A DNA stretch of 64,000 bases from Methylomicrobium sp035916875 (GCF_035916875.1 NZ_JAXUHN010000081.1:58764-122763), one strand, 5' to 3'. Positions 43,977-53,637 are shown, counted from the stretch's first letter. Made by a program: numbers and translations. The notes: generated by a model from the letters alone, not told the origin.

Positions 43977-44079
43977 GTAGGGTACGCACCGCGTACCATT
44001 TTTCTAAAAGTCGGGTGGTTTGCTCATGCGGAACGGCTGCCGGATTGGTGTCAAAAAAGGTACGCGGTGCGTACCCTAC
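43977..44079. repeat. REPIN-like element: perfect 21-bp inverted repeat
   Basis: Left arm 43977-43997 (GTAGGGTACGCACC, GCGTACC) and right arm 44059-44079 are exact reverse complements with 61 bases between them. Each arm is itself nearly palindromic around GGTACGC/GCGTACC. It fills the gap between fchA and cysS. The structure is that of a REP doublet (REPIN) or a small MITE. Confidence 0.7.
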
Positions 44080-44092
44080 AAATGAAGCCAAC

Positions 44093-45502
44093 CTAGCTGC
44101 GCCGCCAACTGGTTGTGCCGTTCGGCGCATCTTCGAGGATGATTCCTTGATCTTTCAGTTGATTGCGGATTTGATCGGCCAGCGCCCAGTTCTTGGCTTT
44201 TTTGGCGTCCAGGCGGGCCTGGATCTGCTGATTGATCGCCTCTTCGGAATGGCCGCCTGCTGCGGCTTGATCGCCCGACGCACCAACCACCTCGCCTTTT
44301 AGCCAGATCTCCGGATCGGCTTGCAATAGACCCAACAATCCGCCTAGTTTCCTCAGACCCGCAGCCAGCTGCCCTGCCTGTTCGGAATTGCTACTCTTGT
44401 TTTTGTTCAACTCCCGAGAAAGATCAAACAACACCGAGACCGCAACCGGGGTATTGAAGTCGTCATCCATCGCCTGCTCGAAGCGGCTTTGGTAGTCGGC
44501 GAGCACCGGCGCATCAGGAATGGCGATCCCGCGCAGGGCGGTGTAAAGCCGGTTCAATGCGGTCGCCGCCTCGTTCAGTTGCTCGTCCGAATAATTGAGC
44601 GGGCTGCGGTAATGGCTCGACAGGATGAAGAAGCGGATGATTTCGGGCCGGTATTGCTTCAACACTTCGCGCACGGTGAAGAAATTACCGAGCGACTTGG
44701 ACATCTTTTCCTCATTCACGCGCACGAAACCGTTGTGCATCCACAGGTTCACGAACTTCTCGCCGGTCGCGCCTTCGGACTGTGCAATTTCGTTTTCGTG
44801 ATGCGGAAACTGCAAGTCCATACCGCCGCCGTGAATGTCGAAGTGATTACCGAGACAGCAGGTCGACATCGCCGAGCACTCGATATGCCAGCCAGGGCGG
44901 CCGTCGCCCCATGGGGAAGGCCAGGACGGTTCGTTCGCCTTGGCCATCTTCCAAAGCACGAAGTCGAACGGATTCTGCTTGGCCACATCGACATCGACCC
45001 GCTCGCCGGCCTGCAGGTCTTCCAGCTTCTTGCCGGACAGGCTGCCGTAATTGTTGAATTTTTCGACCGCGTAGAACACGTCGCCGTTGGCGCCGACATA
45101 GGCATAGCCTTTCGCGAGCAAGGTTTCGATCATCGCGATGATCGAGGCGATCGATTGCGTCGCGCGCGGCTCGATGTCCGGCGGCAACACCGCCAGCGCG
45201 CGCTCGTCTTCGTGCATCGCGTCGATGAAGCGCGCGGTCAATTGGTTGAAGTCCTCGCCGTTGTCGTTCGCGCGCTGGATAATCTTGTCGTCGATGTCGG
45301 TGATGTTGCGCACATAGGTCAGCTCGTAGCCCAGGTGGCGAAAATAGCGCGCGACCGTATCGAACACGACCATCACCCTCGCATGGCCGATATGGCAATA
45401 GTCGTAAACGGTCATGCCGCAGACATACATGCCGACCTTGCCTTCGCTGCGCGACTTGAAGGTTTCTTTTTGACGCGTCAGGGTGTTGTAGATTTTCAAC
45501 AT
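44093..45502 (-). CDS. cysS: Cysteinyl-tRNA synthetase
   Basis: 469-residue class I synthetase. The zinc/ATP segment CGMTVYDYCHIGHARV includes HIGH; KMSKSLGNFF is the KMSKS loop. Further zinc ligands lie in WHIECSAMS and HHENEIAQSE. Length is normal. The C-terminal end lies against the REPIN-like repeat. Confidence 0.97.
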   Translation of the reverse strand: MLKIYNTLTRQKETFKSRSEGKVGMYVCGMTVYDYCHIGHARVMVVFDTVARYFRHLGYELTYVRNITDIDDKIIQRANDNGEDFNQLTARFIDAMHEDERALAVLPPDIEPRATQSIASIIAMIETLLAKGYAYVGANGDVFYAVEKFNNYGSLSGKKLEDLQAGERVDVDVAKQNPFDFVLWKMAKANEPSWPSPWGDGRPGWHIECSAMSTCCLGNHFDIHGGGMDLQFPHHENEIAQSEGATGEKFVNLWMHNGFVRVNEEKMSKSLGNFFTVREVLKQYRPEIIRFFILSSHYRSPLNYSDEQLNEAATALNRLYTALRGIAIPDAPVLADYQSRFEQAMDDDFNTPVAVSVLFDLSRELNKNKSSNSEQAGQLAAGLRKLGGLLGLLQADPEIWLKGEVVGASGDQAAAGGHSEEAINQQIQARLDAKKAKNWALADQIRNQLKDQGIILEDAPNGTTSWRRS

Positions 45503-45644
45503 GAACCGAGGATACCGTTATCTATAGAGCGAAAAAATTGAGCCGCTCGTCTGCAAAACGGTACAATTTACCAAGCGCCCGCTTCTCTTTCAAGGTGAAA
45601 ACACATAAACTTATCGTCTTTGTATCTTAGCCAAGGAAAAAATT

Positions 45645-46223
45645 ATGCGCATCGCCTTTCTGAGTCTGATACTCGTTTTACATTCAACACTTTCATTCGC
45701 AACGGAAAACAAAATGTCTGATACCCCGAAAGTCAAACTGACCACTTCTCTTGGCGCCATCGTGATTCAACTGGATCCGGTCAAAGCCCCGGTTTCATCG
45801 CAAAACTTTCTCGCTTATGTGAACAAGGGCTTTTACAACGGCACGATCTTTCATCGCGTGATCAAGGGCTTCATGGCGCAAGGCGGCGGCTTTGACAGCC
45901 AATTCCAGCAAAAAGCGACCGACGCGCCGATCAAGAACGAAGCGGACAACGGCCTGCCGAACAAACGCGGCAGCATCGCGATGGCGCGCACGAATGATCC
46001 GAATTCGGCGACCGCGCAATTCTTCATCAACTATGCGGACAATACCTTCCTGAACCACACCAGTCCGACGCCAAGCGGCTGGGGTTATGCGGTATTCGGC
46101 GAAGTCGTCGAAGGCATGGACGTGGTTGACAAGATGGCCGAACAAGCGACCGGCAACCGCGGCCCGCATCAAGACGTGCCTAAGACCGACATCGTGATCG
46201 AAAAGGCGGAAGTGGTTAAATAA
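45645..46223 (+). CDS. Periplasmic peptidyl-prolyl cis-trans isomerase (cyclophilin)
   Basis: 192 residues. The signal-like N-terminus MRIAFLSLILVLHSTLSFA suggests export; a second in-frame ATG (MSDTPKVKLTTSLG) would give a cytoplasmic form. Cyclophilin motifs are FHRVIKGFMAQGGGF, GSIAMART and SATAQFFIN. The tryptophan that marks strong cyclosporin binding is not evident. Followed by a strong terminator and lpxH. PpiA- or PpiB-type assignment depends on which start is used. Confidence 0.87.
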   Translation: MRIAFLSLILVLHSTLSFATENKMSDTPKVKLTTSLGAIVIQLDPVKAPVSSQNFLAYVNKGFYNGTIFHRVIKGFMAQGGGFDSQFQQKATDAPIKNEADNGLPNKRGSIAMARTNDPNSATAQFFINYADNTFLNHTSPTPSGWGYAVFGEVVEGMDVVDKMAEQATGNRGPHQDVPKTDIVIEKAEVVK

Positions 46224-46238
46224 AACACCAGGCAAAAG

Positions 46239-46279
46239 GCGAAAGGCGAAAAAAATTTTTTTGCCTTTTGCTTTTTTTT
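46239..46279 (+). terminator. Strong rho-independent terminator after the cyclophilin gene
   Basis: Stem of about 16 bp (GCGAAAGGCGAAAAAAA with TTTTTTTGCCTTTTGC) followed by eight T (46272-46279). It separates the cyclophilin gene from lpxH, whose start is 34 bases further. Confidence 0.75.
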
Positions 46280-46312
46280 ACCTTTGCGTTTCGAGCCTTG
46301 CGCCTGCGTTTT

Positions 46313-47029
46313 ATGATCCTATTCATTTCCGATCTCCATCTCTCGCTCGATAAACCCGAAATCACCCGCCGTTTTCTCAATTTTCTGGAAAACCGCGCGG
46401 CGGGAGCCGAGGCGCTGTATATTCTCGGCGATTTGTTCGACGCCTGGATAGGCGATGATGACCCGACGCCGCCGAACGGTAAAATTAAATGTCAACTCAA
46501 AAAACTTACCGATGCGGGCACGAAGGTGTACCTGCAACCGGGCAACCGTGATTTTCTGCTCGGCGAACGTTTTTGCCGGGAAACCGGCGTGATGCTGCTC
46601 GGTGATTTCGAGGTAATCGACCTTTACGGCGTCCCGACACTGCTTACGCACGGCGATCTACTTTGCACCGATGACCTGCCTTATCAGGCTTTCCGCGCCA
46701 AATCGCATACGCAGGAATGGATGCAGTCGGTATTGAACAAACCGTTGCTGCTGCGTCTCTTGGCAGCGCGCTGGTACCGCTTGCGGAGTTTTTGGCACAA
46801 GCGCAAAAAAAGTCAGGATATTATGGACGTTAATCAGGAGACAGTGATCCAGGCGATGAAGGATCACGGCTGTCTGCACCTGATCCATGGCCATACGCAC
46901 CGTCCGAATGTGCATGATTTTCAGATTGACGGTCATTCTGCCCGGCGATTCGTGCTGGCCTCCTGGACCAAGGAGGTCGGCCAAGCACTATGCTGGACGC
47001 CCCATGAATATCGATTCGAAACTATTTGA
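46313..47029 (+). CDS. lpxH: UDP-2,3-diacylglucosamine diphosphatase
   Basis: 238-residue calcineurin-like metallophosphatase of lipid A synthesis. Metal ligands are in FISDLHLS, GDLFDAWIGDDD, GNRDFLLG, HGDLLCTDD and HGHTHRP. The start at 46313 begins directly at MILFISDLHL as in the family; the upstream open frame lies in the terminator. It acts at the inner membrane's cytoplasmic face. Confidence 0.95.
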   Translation: MILFISDLHLSLDKPEITRRFLNFLENRAAGAEALYILGDLFDAWIGDDDPTPPNGKIKCQLKKLTDAGTKVYLQPGNRDFLLGERFCRETGVMLLGDFEVIDLYGVPTLLTHGDLLCTDDLPYQAFRAKSHTQEWMQSVLNKPLLLRLLAARWYRLRSFWHKRKKSQDIMDVNQETVIQAMKDHGCLHLIHGHTHRPNVHDFQIDGHSARRFVLASWTKEVGQALCWTPHEYRFETI

Positions 47030-47311
47030 CCGGTAGCGAAAGCCCCCAACCCAATAGAATCGAGCAAAAAGTATGCAAAAATAAACCTGTCACAAAATCG
47101 CAACATTATAATTTTTTTGCGATTTCGCCTTTGATGATGCGCCCTTTAGCCTTTTTGATATTGACTTTTTGGGCAAAATCCTTGAATCTACGCATCTGGA
47201 GTGAGCCTGTTTTTGACCCTCAGAAAAACAATAATTCACCCAAAAACTAATATTAGTCAAAAATAAATAATCAGTATTTTGCGGCACAGCAAAATACCAG
47301 GAGAGAAAAAT
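47030..47311 (+). promoter_or_regulatory. xoxF upstream region with a palindrome and a 5' hairpin
   Basis: A perfect 12-bp palindrome ACTAATATTAGT is at 47246-47257. A perfect 9-bp hairpin GTATTTTGC-GGCACA-GCAAAATAC (47274-47297) ends just before the AGGAGAG ribosome site. Further up is the hairpin AAATCGCAA/TTGCGATTT (47095-47125), perhaps the lpxH terminator. Promoter position cannot be set reliably. Confidence 0.5.
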
Positions 47312-49150
47312 ATGAAGAAGCCTTTTAAAAGTTGGCTGTTAGCTTCCAGTGTGGCTGCAATTCTGGCCGCGCCTGCAATTGCTACAGCGAACAGCGATCT
47401 TGAAAAACTTTCGCAAAACCCTGCTAACTGGTCTATGTGGGGCGGCAACTACGCAGGCACACGTTACAGCACACTGGATCAAATCACCTCCAGCAATGTA
47501 AAGAACCTGCAACCTGCCTGGTCTTTTTCTACCGGCGTTCTGCGTGGTCATGAAGGCGGTCCACTGGTCATCAACGACACGCTTTACATCCACACTCCAT
47601 TCCCTAACACCGTTTTCGCGATTGATCAAAAAACCCAATCGGTCATTTGGGAATACACCCCGACCCAAGACGCGGACGTCACCGTTCCTGTAATGTGCTG
47701 CGACACCGTTAACCGAGGCTTGGCATACGGCGACGGCAAAATCTTCCTGCAACAATCCGACACCGTATTGACCGCGTTGGACGCTAAAACCGGTAAACGC
47801 GTATGGAGCGTACAAAACGGCGACCCGAAACTGGGTATGACCAACACGGCTTCTCCATTGGTTGTTAAAGACAAAGTCCTGACTGGTATTTCCGGCGGCG
47901 AGTTCGGTGTTCGCGGCTTCCTGGCAGCTTATGACATCAAGACCGGCCAGTTGGCGTGGAAAGGCTACAGCATGGGTCCTGACGCCGACACCCTGATCGA
48001 TCCGAAGAAAACCACCACCTGGAAAGACGGCAAAGTGGCTCCCGTTGGCGAAAACTCCAGCCTGAGCACTTGGGAAGGCGACCAATGGAAAATCGGCGGC
48101 GGCACCACCTGGGGCTGGACCAGCTACGATCCGAAATTGAACCTGATTTATTACGGCTCAGGCAACCCATCCACCTGGAATCCTAAACAACGTCCTGGCG
48201 ACAACAAATGGTCGATGTCATTGTGGGCGCGTGACGCTGACACTGGAGCCGTTAAATGGGTTTACCAAATGACTCCACACGACGAATGGGACTACGACGG
48301 CATCAACGAAACCGTATTGGTTGACCAGGAAGTCAAAGGCAAGCAGCACAAGACTATCGTGCATTTCGACCGTAACGGCTTCGGCTACACCCTGGACCGT
48401 GAAACCGGCGAACTGTTGGTTGCCGAAAAATTCGATAAGTCGGTCAACTGGGCGACTCATGTCGACATGAACACCGGCCGTCCGCAAGTCGTTTCGAAGT
48501 ACAGCACCGAGCAAAACGGTGAAGACGTCAACACACAAGGCGTTTGCCCCGCGGCACTGGGTTCCAAGAACCAACAACCGGTTTCTTACTCTCCGCAAAC
48601 CGGCCTGTTCTACATTTCCGGCAACCACCTGTGCATGGACTACGAACCATTCGAAGTTTCTTACACCGCGGGCCAACCGTATGTCGGCGCGACTTTGTCC
48701 ATGATGCCAGCCGCCGCGGACGTAATGACCGGCCAACCGGACGGTTCCACCAATCTGGGTCAGTTCACCGCTTTTGACGCGAAGACCGGCAAGATCGTAT
48801 GGTCAAACAAAGAACAATTCTCTGTTTGGTCGGGCTCCCTCGCAACCGCCGGCGGCGTCGTATTCTACGGCACCCTGGAAGGCTACCTGAAAGCAGTCGA
48901 TGCGAAGACCGGTCAGGAATTGTACAAATTCAAGACACCTTCCGGCATCATCGGCAACGTCAACACCTGGAGCTATAACGGCAAGCAATATGTCGGCGTA
49001 CTCTCGGGTATCGGCGGCTGGGCTGGTATCGGTATTGCCGCAGGCCTTGAAGGTGAAACCGAAGGTCTGGGCGCGGTCGGCGCATACAGAAGCCTAAGCT
49101 CGTTCACCAAGCTGGGCGGCACCTTGACTGTGTTTGCATTGCCTAATTAA
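47312..49150 (+). CDS. xoxF: Lanthanide-dependent PQQ methanol dehydrogenase
   Basis: 612-residue periplasmic quinoprotein with signal peptide (cut near AIATA). It oxidises methanol to formaldehyde or formate. The adjacent Cys129-Cys130 pair, Glu197 and Asn285 fit the PQQ/metal site. Asp327 in PHDEWDYDG is the catalytic base, and Asp329 two residues later is the lanthanide-specific ligand; calcium-type MxaF has alanine there. Eight-bladed propeller repeats (AxDxxTGxxxW) recur through the chain. AGGAGAG gives a good ribosome site. It is followed by a terminator-like hairpin and xoxJ, with no xoxG-like cytochrome in the cluster. Confidence 0.95.
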   Translation: MKKPFKSWLLASSVAAILAAPAIATANSDLEKLSQNPANWSMWGGNYAGTRYSTLDQITSSNVKNLQPAWSFSTGVLRGHEGGPLVINDTLYIHTPFPNTVFAIDQKTQSVIWEYTPTQDADVTVPVMCCDTVNRGLAYGDGKIFLQQSDTVLTALDAKTGKRVWSVQNGDPKLGMTNTASPLVVKDKVLTGISGGEFGVRGFLAAYDIKTGQLAWKGYSMGPDADTLIDPKKTTTWKDGKVAPVGENSSLSTWEGDQWKIGGGTTWGWTSYDPKLNLIYYGSGNPSTWNPKQRPGDNKWSMSLWARDADTGAVKWVYQMTPHDEWDYDGINETVLVDQEVKGKQHKTIVHFDRNGFGYTLDRETGELLVAEKFDKSVNWATHVDMNTGRPQVVSKYSTEQNGEDVNTQGVCPAALGSKNQQPVSYSPQTGLFYISGNHLCMDYEPFEVSYTAGQPYVGATLSMMPAAADVMTGQPDGSTNLGQFTAFDAKTGKIVWSNKEQFSVWSGSLATAGGVVFYGTLEGYLKAVDAKTGQELYKFKTPSGIIGNVNTWSYNGKQYVGVLSGIGGWAGIGIAAGLEGETEGLGAVGAYRSLSSFTKLGGTLTVFALPN

Positions 49151-49175
49151 TCCAACGGTTTTTTAGGTTGAATAT

Positions 49176-49212
49176 AAAGCCCTGGCTGATTTATCAGTCA
49201 GGGCTTTTTTGT
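49176..49212 (+). terminator. Rho-independent terminator between xoxF and xoxJ
   Basis: A 14-bp stem with one G-T pair (AAAGCCCTGGCTGA with TCAGTCAGGGCTTT), a small loop and a T run. It would reduce transcription into xoxJ relative to the abundant xoxF message. Confidence 0.75.
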
Positions 49213-49296
49213 TCACTCTATTTGGCGAGAAGGCCATCGCGCCTTCCCTGTTTAATCGGCACTCCCCCTAACCACCTTTCATTGGAGGAAACATTC

Positions 49297-50166
49297 ATGC
49301 GGGCAAAATACACCCTTCATCGAGTACTGATCGGCGCCATGTTGGCAGGAGCCGCCACGGCGCTCCATGCAGGAGAAAAATTCAAGGTCTGCGCCGATCC
49401 GTTGAATCCGCCCTATTCGACTCAAAAACAAGACGGCTTCGAGAACAAGATAGCCGAATTGTTTGCGAAAAAGCTGGGGCAGGAAGTCGAATATACCTGG
49501 TTTCCGCAACGCATCGGTTTCATCCGTAATACCTTGAATGCGTCGGTCGATGAGAAAGCCGTGGACAGCAAGGAATTCAAATGCGATGTAGTGATGAACC
49601 TCCCCGCCGATTCCGATATGGCCTTGACCACGGAGCCTTATTATCAATCGACCTATGTACTGCTAATCGCGAAAGGCCGCGGCTTTGACGACATCAAAGA
49701 TGCTCGGCAGTTGGTCGATCTTCCGATCGAAAAGCAGGACGCGTTGAAAATCGCAATGTTCGATCGCGGACCGGGAACCGCCTGGCTGCAAAAATATGGG
49801 TTGCTGGAGCAAGGCATTCCTTATCAATCGATGTCCGGCGATGAAGACAATAATGTGGCGATGCAGCTCGACAAGGATTTAAAAGCGAAAAAAATCAATA
49901 TGGTGATTGTCTGGGGACCGATCGCCGGCTACATCGTTTCGCAGGGCCCTAAGAACGGCTATGCGATGATTCCAATGCAATCGACGCCTGGCATCCCGTT
50001 TGAATTCGCGATGGCGATGGGCGTCAGGAACGGCGATAAGGCGCGGCAGCAAATGCTAAACAAATTGATCGCGGAGAACCGGGATCAAATCAGACGGATT
50101 ATTGAAAGCTATCATATTCCGTTGACCGAGATTAAAAAGGCGGCGAAGCCGAAGGATGATGATTGA
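49297..50166 (+). CDS. xoxJ: XoxJ/MxaJ-like periplasmic protein
   Basis: 289 residues from the ATG at 49297, which has GGAGGA at good spacing and a signal peptide ending in ALHAG. The mature protein is a class II solute-binding fold (FKVCADPLNPPYSTQKQDGFE). XoxJ is proposed to help activate or load the methanol dehydrogenase; it is not a transport protein as such. It follows xoxF after a terminator. The C-terminus is lysine- and aspartate-rich. Confidence 0.88.
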   Translation: MRAKYTLHRVLIGAMLAGAATALHAGEKFKVCADPLNPPYSTQKQDGFENKIAELFAKKLGQEVEYTWFPQRIGFIRNTLNASVDEKAVDSKEFKCDVVMNLPADSDMALTTEPYYQSTYVLLIAKGRGFDDIKDARQLVDLPIEKQDALKIAMFDRGPGTAWLQKYGLLEQGIPYQSMSGDEDNNVAMQLDKDLKAKKINMVIVWGPIAGYIVSQGPKNGYAMIPMQSTPGIPFEFAMAMGVRNGDKARQQMLNKLIAENRDQIRRIIESYHIPLTEIKKAAKPKDDD

Positions 50167-50175
50167 TAATCTCAA

Positions 50176-50204
50176 ACCAGCCAGGTTTTAAAAACTTGGC
50201 TGGT
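50176..50204. terminator. Hairpin between the convergent xoxJ and malQ genes
   Basis: Stem ACCAGCCA(G/A)GTTTT with AAAACTTGGCTGGT, near-perfect, 10 bases after xoxJ and 17 before the malQ stop. The T tract lies inside the stem, so it might work in both directions. Confidence 0.5.
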
Positions 50205-50220
50205 CTATGACATGGAAATT

Positions 50221-51705
50221 CTAGCCCGTGCGTTTTCGATCGAACAGCGCAACCATATGCGCCAGTCTTCCGGCTCTCTCATCGGTCAATTGATTCCACT
50301 GAAAGCGCCATTTCCAGTTGCCGACAGTCGTGCCGGGCGTATTCATCCTGTCCTCGGTATCGAGTTCCAGAATGTCCTGCATTGGAAGCACCGCGAGATT
50401 CGCAACCGAACTCAGCGCGGCCTGCATTAGCGCCCAATGCAACGGGATCGACGGAAAACCGAGATAGTCGTAAACATAATGCTTTTGCTGATGGCTGAGT
50501 TTATGCACCCAGCCTAATGTCGTATCATTATCGTGCGTGCCGGTATAAACGACGCAGTTCCGGGTGAAGTGAATCGGCAGATAAGGATTGTCCTCATTGC
50601 CGCCGAACGCAAAATGCAGGATCTTCATGCCCGGTAGTTCGAACTCATCCCTAAGCGCCTCGACTTCGCGGGTGATCACGCCCAAATCCTCGGCCACCAG
50701 CGCTATCGGGCCGAAATGATCGTTGATCGCCTGTAGAAGTTCCTTGCCGGGTGCTTGTACCCAAACCCCATTGATCGCGGTGTCTTCATTCGATGGGATT
50801 TCCCACGCCGCCTCAAACCCTCGGAAGTGATCGACTCGCAGAATGTCGAACTGTTCCAGTTGCGAAGACATGCGCTTGATCCACCAATCAAAACCGTTTT
50901 TTTGCAGCGCCTCCCAATCGTAATGAGGATTGCCCCAGCGCTGTCCGTTCGCTGAAAAGTAATCCGGAGGCACCCCAGCGACGACCATCATCTCGCCCGA
51001 ATCATTCAGTTTGAATACATCGCGGTTGGCCCAGACGTCCGCGCTGTCATAAGCGACAAAGATCGGCACATCGCCGAACAACAAAACGCCTTTCTGGTTC
51101 GCATAATGCTTCAAGCTCATCCATTGTCGATAAAACACATATTGCTCGAATTTGATACAATCGATTTCTCGTTTTAAACGCCGGCGCATTTCCTTCAACG
51201 CTTTCGGCTCCCGTTCCTTGTAACGTTCGGGCCAATGATTCCAGCCTTGGCCGCCGAATTCATTTCTGAGCACAATAAACAACGCAAAATCGTCAAGCCA
51301 GAACTCCTTGGTTTTGCAAAATAGAGCAAAATCTTCCTGATCTTTGGCGTTGGCGCGATCCAGAAAGCCGTAATAGGCTTGTGCGATCAGATCGCTTTTG
51401 TTGAATTCGCGCGATTCGCGGATCGCGGGGCCGTGGTCTGAAAAATTCAGCCAGCCCGATTGCACCAATTGATCAAGGTTGATCAGCTCCGGGTTGCCGG
51501 CATGTGCGGATAGGCATTGATAAGGCGAGCCATCGGCATGGGGCATGCCTAGCGGCAAGGTTTGCCATACCGAGACGCCGGTGTTTTGCAGAAAATCAAC
51601 AAAATAATACGCATTTTGGCCCAGATCGCCTTGCCGATCATGCCCCGGCAAAGAAGTAATATGCAGAAGTACGCCTGCACGCCGTTGATTCAGTACATTA
51701 TTCAA
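50221..51705 (-). CDS. malQ: 4-alpha-glucanotransferase (amylomaltase)
   Basis: 494-residue GH77 enzyme. Motifs: DVPIFVAYDSADVW, catalytic nucleophile in LRVDHFRGFEAAW, acid/base in VAEDLG, and GTHDNDTTLGW. It transfers maltodextrin segments, here probably in turnover of glycogen. It is on the opposite strand from glgBA and separated from glgC by about 580 bases without genes. Confidence 0.95.
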   Translation of the reverse strand: MNNVLNQRRAGVLLHITSLPGHDRQGDLGQNAYYFVDFLQNTGVSVWQTLPLGMPHADGSPYQCLSAHAGNPELINLDQLVQSGWLNFSDHGPAIRESREFNKSDLIAQAYYGFLDRANAKDQEDFALFCKTKEFWLDDFALFIVLRNEFGGQGWNHWPERYKEREPKALKEMRRRLKREIDCIKFEQYVFYRQWMSLKHYANQKGVLLFGDVPIFVAYDSADVWANRDVFKLNDSGEMMVVAGVPPDYFSANGQRWGNPHYDWEALQKNGFDWWIKRMSSQLEQFDILRVDHFRGFEAAWEIPSNEDTAINGVWVQAPGKELLQAINDHFGPIALVAEDLGVITREVEALRDEFELPGMKILHFAFGGNEDNPYLPIHFTRNCVVYTGTHDNDTTLGWVHKLSHQQKHYVYDYLGFPSIPLHWALMQAALSSVANLAVLPMQDILELDTEDRMNTPGTTVGNWKWRFQWNQLTDERAGRLAHMVALFDRKRTG

Positions 51706-52285
51706 GCGGTAAATCCAAGCAATAAGTTCAAAAATTTGAATGGTTCTGCGCCAATCTCAGGTTGGCGATACCTGTCTACAAAGTGGGGGTTATTAATGAC
51801 GAGGAAGCATCGTGCTGAAAATCCGCTGGCATTGAACCTCTTTGCCGTAGGCGTGAAAAAGTCTGAAGTGGTAGTGCCGTGATCCATTTGTCGCGGTGCA
51901 AAAAACTGAATGGGTGTTGGGTAGCCAAAGCAAAAAGCAGAAACCTGCTCTGCTCCGATCGTCTGCTGAAAAGATCGCGATAATCGTTTGAAAGAGCGCG
52001 CGAATGGGTTTTTGTGAAAGCCGCGCAATTAAAGAGCCCCGTAGCTTTTGGAATGAATCGTTATTTTGGAGCGCTTTTTAAACGGGCTAGATTAGACAAT
52101 AATTCGACACCGATTTCAAGGAATTTTGATCGCCAACTTAGGGGAAATTGGCGATTCACTATTAACTGCTTGACTTTGAAGGCGGTCAGATTTGTAAAGG
52201 CACTATTTTAAAGTCATCGCCGCCGCCAAATACGGCAGGGCAAGCCTGTGTGTATTTGACGGCGACAGCGCCTTCCATGGGCTGT
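51706..52285. other. Gene-free region between malQ and glgC
   Basis: 580 bases. Open frames on both strands (51562-51882, 52014-52211) lack ribosome sites and homology. Two related hairpins use the same core: CGCCAA/TTGGCG at 51749-51767 and ATCGCCAA/TTGGCGAT at 52129-52155. They could be transcript ends or regulatory sites; nothing else is visible. Confidence 0.45.
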
Positions 52286-53545
52286 TTATCTAACGAAATG
52301 CAGCTTTTGGCCGAGCATATCCGGCGTGACCAGGACGATGCCACCAGGGCTGACATGGTATTTCTTCGCATCTTCGGCCAGATTTTCGCCGATCACGGTG
52401 CCTTCCGGAATCTCGCAGCCCTTTTCGATTATCGCGCGTTTGATTCTGCAGTGGCGACCGATATTCGCTTGCGGCAGCACGATGCAGTTTTCGAGCGTCG
52501 AAAAAGAATTGACGCGAACATTCGAGAACAACAAGGAATGACGGACCGAAGCTCCGGAAATGATGCAGCCGCCAGATATCATCGAATCGACCGCATAGCC
52601 CCGCCGATTGTCATCGTCGAATACGAATTTGGCCGGCGGCGTTTGATCCTGATAGGTCCAGATCGGCCAGGACTGATCGTACAGGTTTAAATCGGGTTTG
52701 ACGCCGATCAATTCCATATTCGCTTCGAAATAGGCGTCGATCGTGCCAACATCCCGCCAATAGCTTTGCAGGCCGCTCTGCATGTCCAGGAACGGATACG
52801 CATTGACCAGATATTTGTCGATCACCGAGGGAATGATATCCTTGCCGAAATCGTGGCTGGTGCCCGGGGTGTCGGCATCCTTGATCAACTGTTCGAACAG
52901 GAAGCGTGCATTGAACACATAGATGCCCATCGACGCGAGCGCGGTGTCGGTCCGGCCCGGCATCACCGGCGGATTGGCCGGTTTTTCGACGAACGCGCGC
53001 ACCCTACGGTTTTCATCGACACCCATTACGCCGAACGCGGTCGCTTCTTTCAAGGAAACTTCGAGACAGCCTATCGTCAGATCGGCGTTGCGGGCGACAT
53101 GATCCGCGATCATCGCCGCGTAATCCATCTTATAAATGTGATCGCCAGCCAAAACCAGAATGTAGTCGGGATTGCGCGCGCGCAAGATGTCGATGTTCTG
53201 GAACACCGCATCAGCGGTCCCCTTATACCAGGAATCTTCGCTATGGCGTTGCTGGGCGGGCATGATATGCACATATTCGCCGAATTCCCCAGTCAGAAAG
53301 CCCCAGCCCAATTGCAAGTGCCGGATCAGTGAATCGGCTTTGTATTGCGTCAGAATCCCGATTTTGCGGATGCCTGAATTGACGCAATTGGATAATGGAA
53401 AATCAATGATTCTAAACTTGCCACCAAAAGGCACCGCCGGTTTCGCACGCCAGTCCGTCATGTTCATCAATCGTGAACCCCGACCTCCCGCCAAAATTAA
53501 TGCGATGGTATTACGTGTTAAATGACTCACTAAATGGTCTGGCAT
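52286..53545 (-). CDS. glgC: Glucose-1-phosphate adenylyltransferase
   Basis: 419 residues. The nucleotide loop ALILAGGRGSRL is near the N-terminus, followed by KPAVPFGGKFRIIDFPLSN and the substrate motif VLAGDHIYKMDY. A C-terminal left-handed beta helix binds regulators. It makes ADP-glucose, the committed step of glycogen synthesis. GAGGAG precedes the start. Divergent from glgB with about 90 bases between starts, so a shared control region is likely. Confidence 0.96.
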   Translation of the reverse strand: MPDHLVSHLTRNTIALILAGGRGSRLMNMTDWRAKPAVPFGGKFRIIDFPLSNCVNSGIRKIGILTQYKADSLIRHLQLGWGFLTGEFGEYVHIMPAQQRHSEDSWYKGTADAVFQNIDILRARNPDYILVLAGDHIYKMDYAAMIADHVARNADLTIGCLEVSLKEATAFGVMGVDENRRVRAFVEKPANPPVMPGRTDTALASMGIYVFNARFLFEQLIKDADTPGTSHDFGKDIIPSVIDKYLVNAYPFLDMQSGLQSYWRDVGTIDAYFEANMELIGVKPDLNLYDQSWPIWTYQDQTPPAKFVFDDDNRRGYAVDSMISGGCIISGASVRHSLLFSNVRVNSFSTLENCIVLPQANIGRHCRIKRAIIEKGCEIPEGTVIGENLAEDAKKYHVSPGGIVLVTPDMLGQKLHFVR

Positions 53546-53637
53546 TGCATTCTCCTCATAGATATAGATTCACATCTATTGTCGTGTTTGGTAACATTCA
53601 CTGCAAATTTATTTTACTCTAATTGAGGCGAAATCCA

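Noticed and set aside
51562..52211. Short frames between malQ and glgC
   Set aside because: No ribosome sites, no domains, and partial antisense overlap with malQ.
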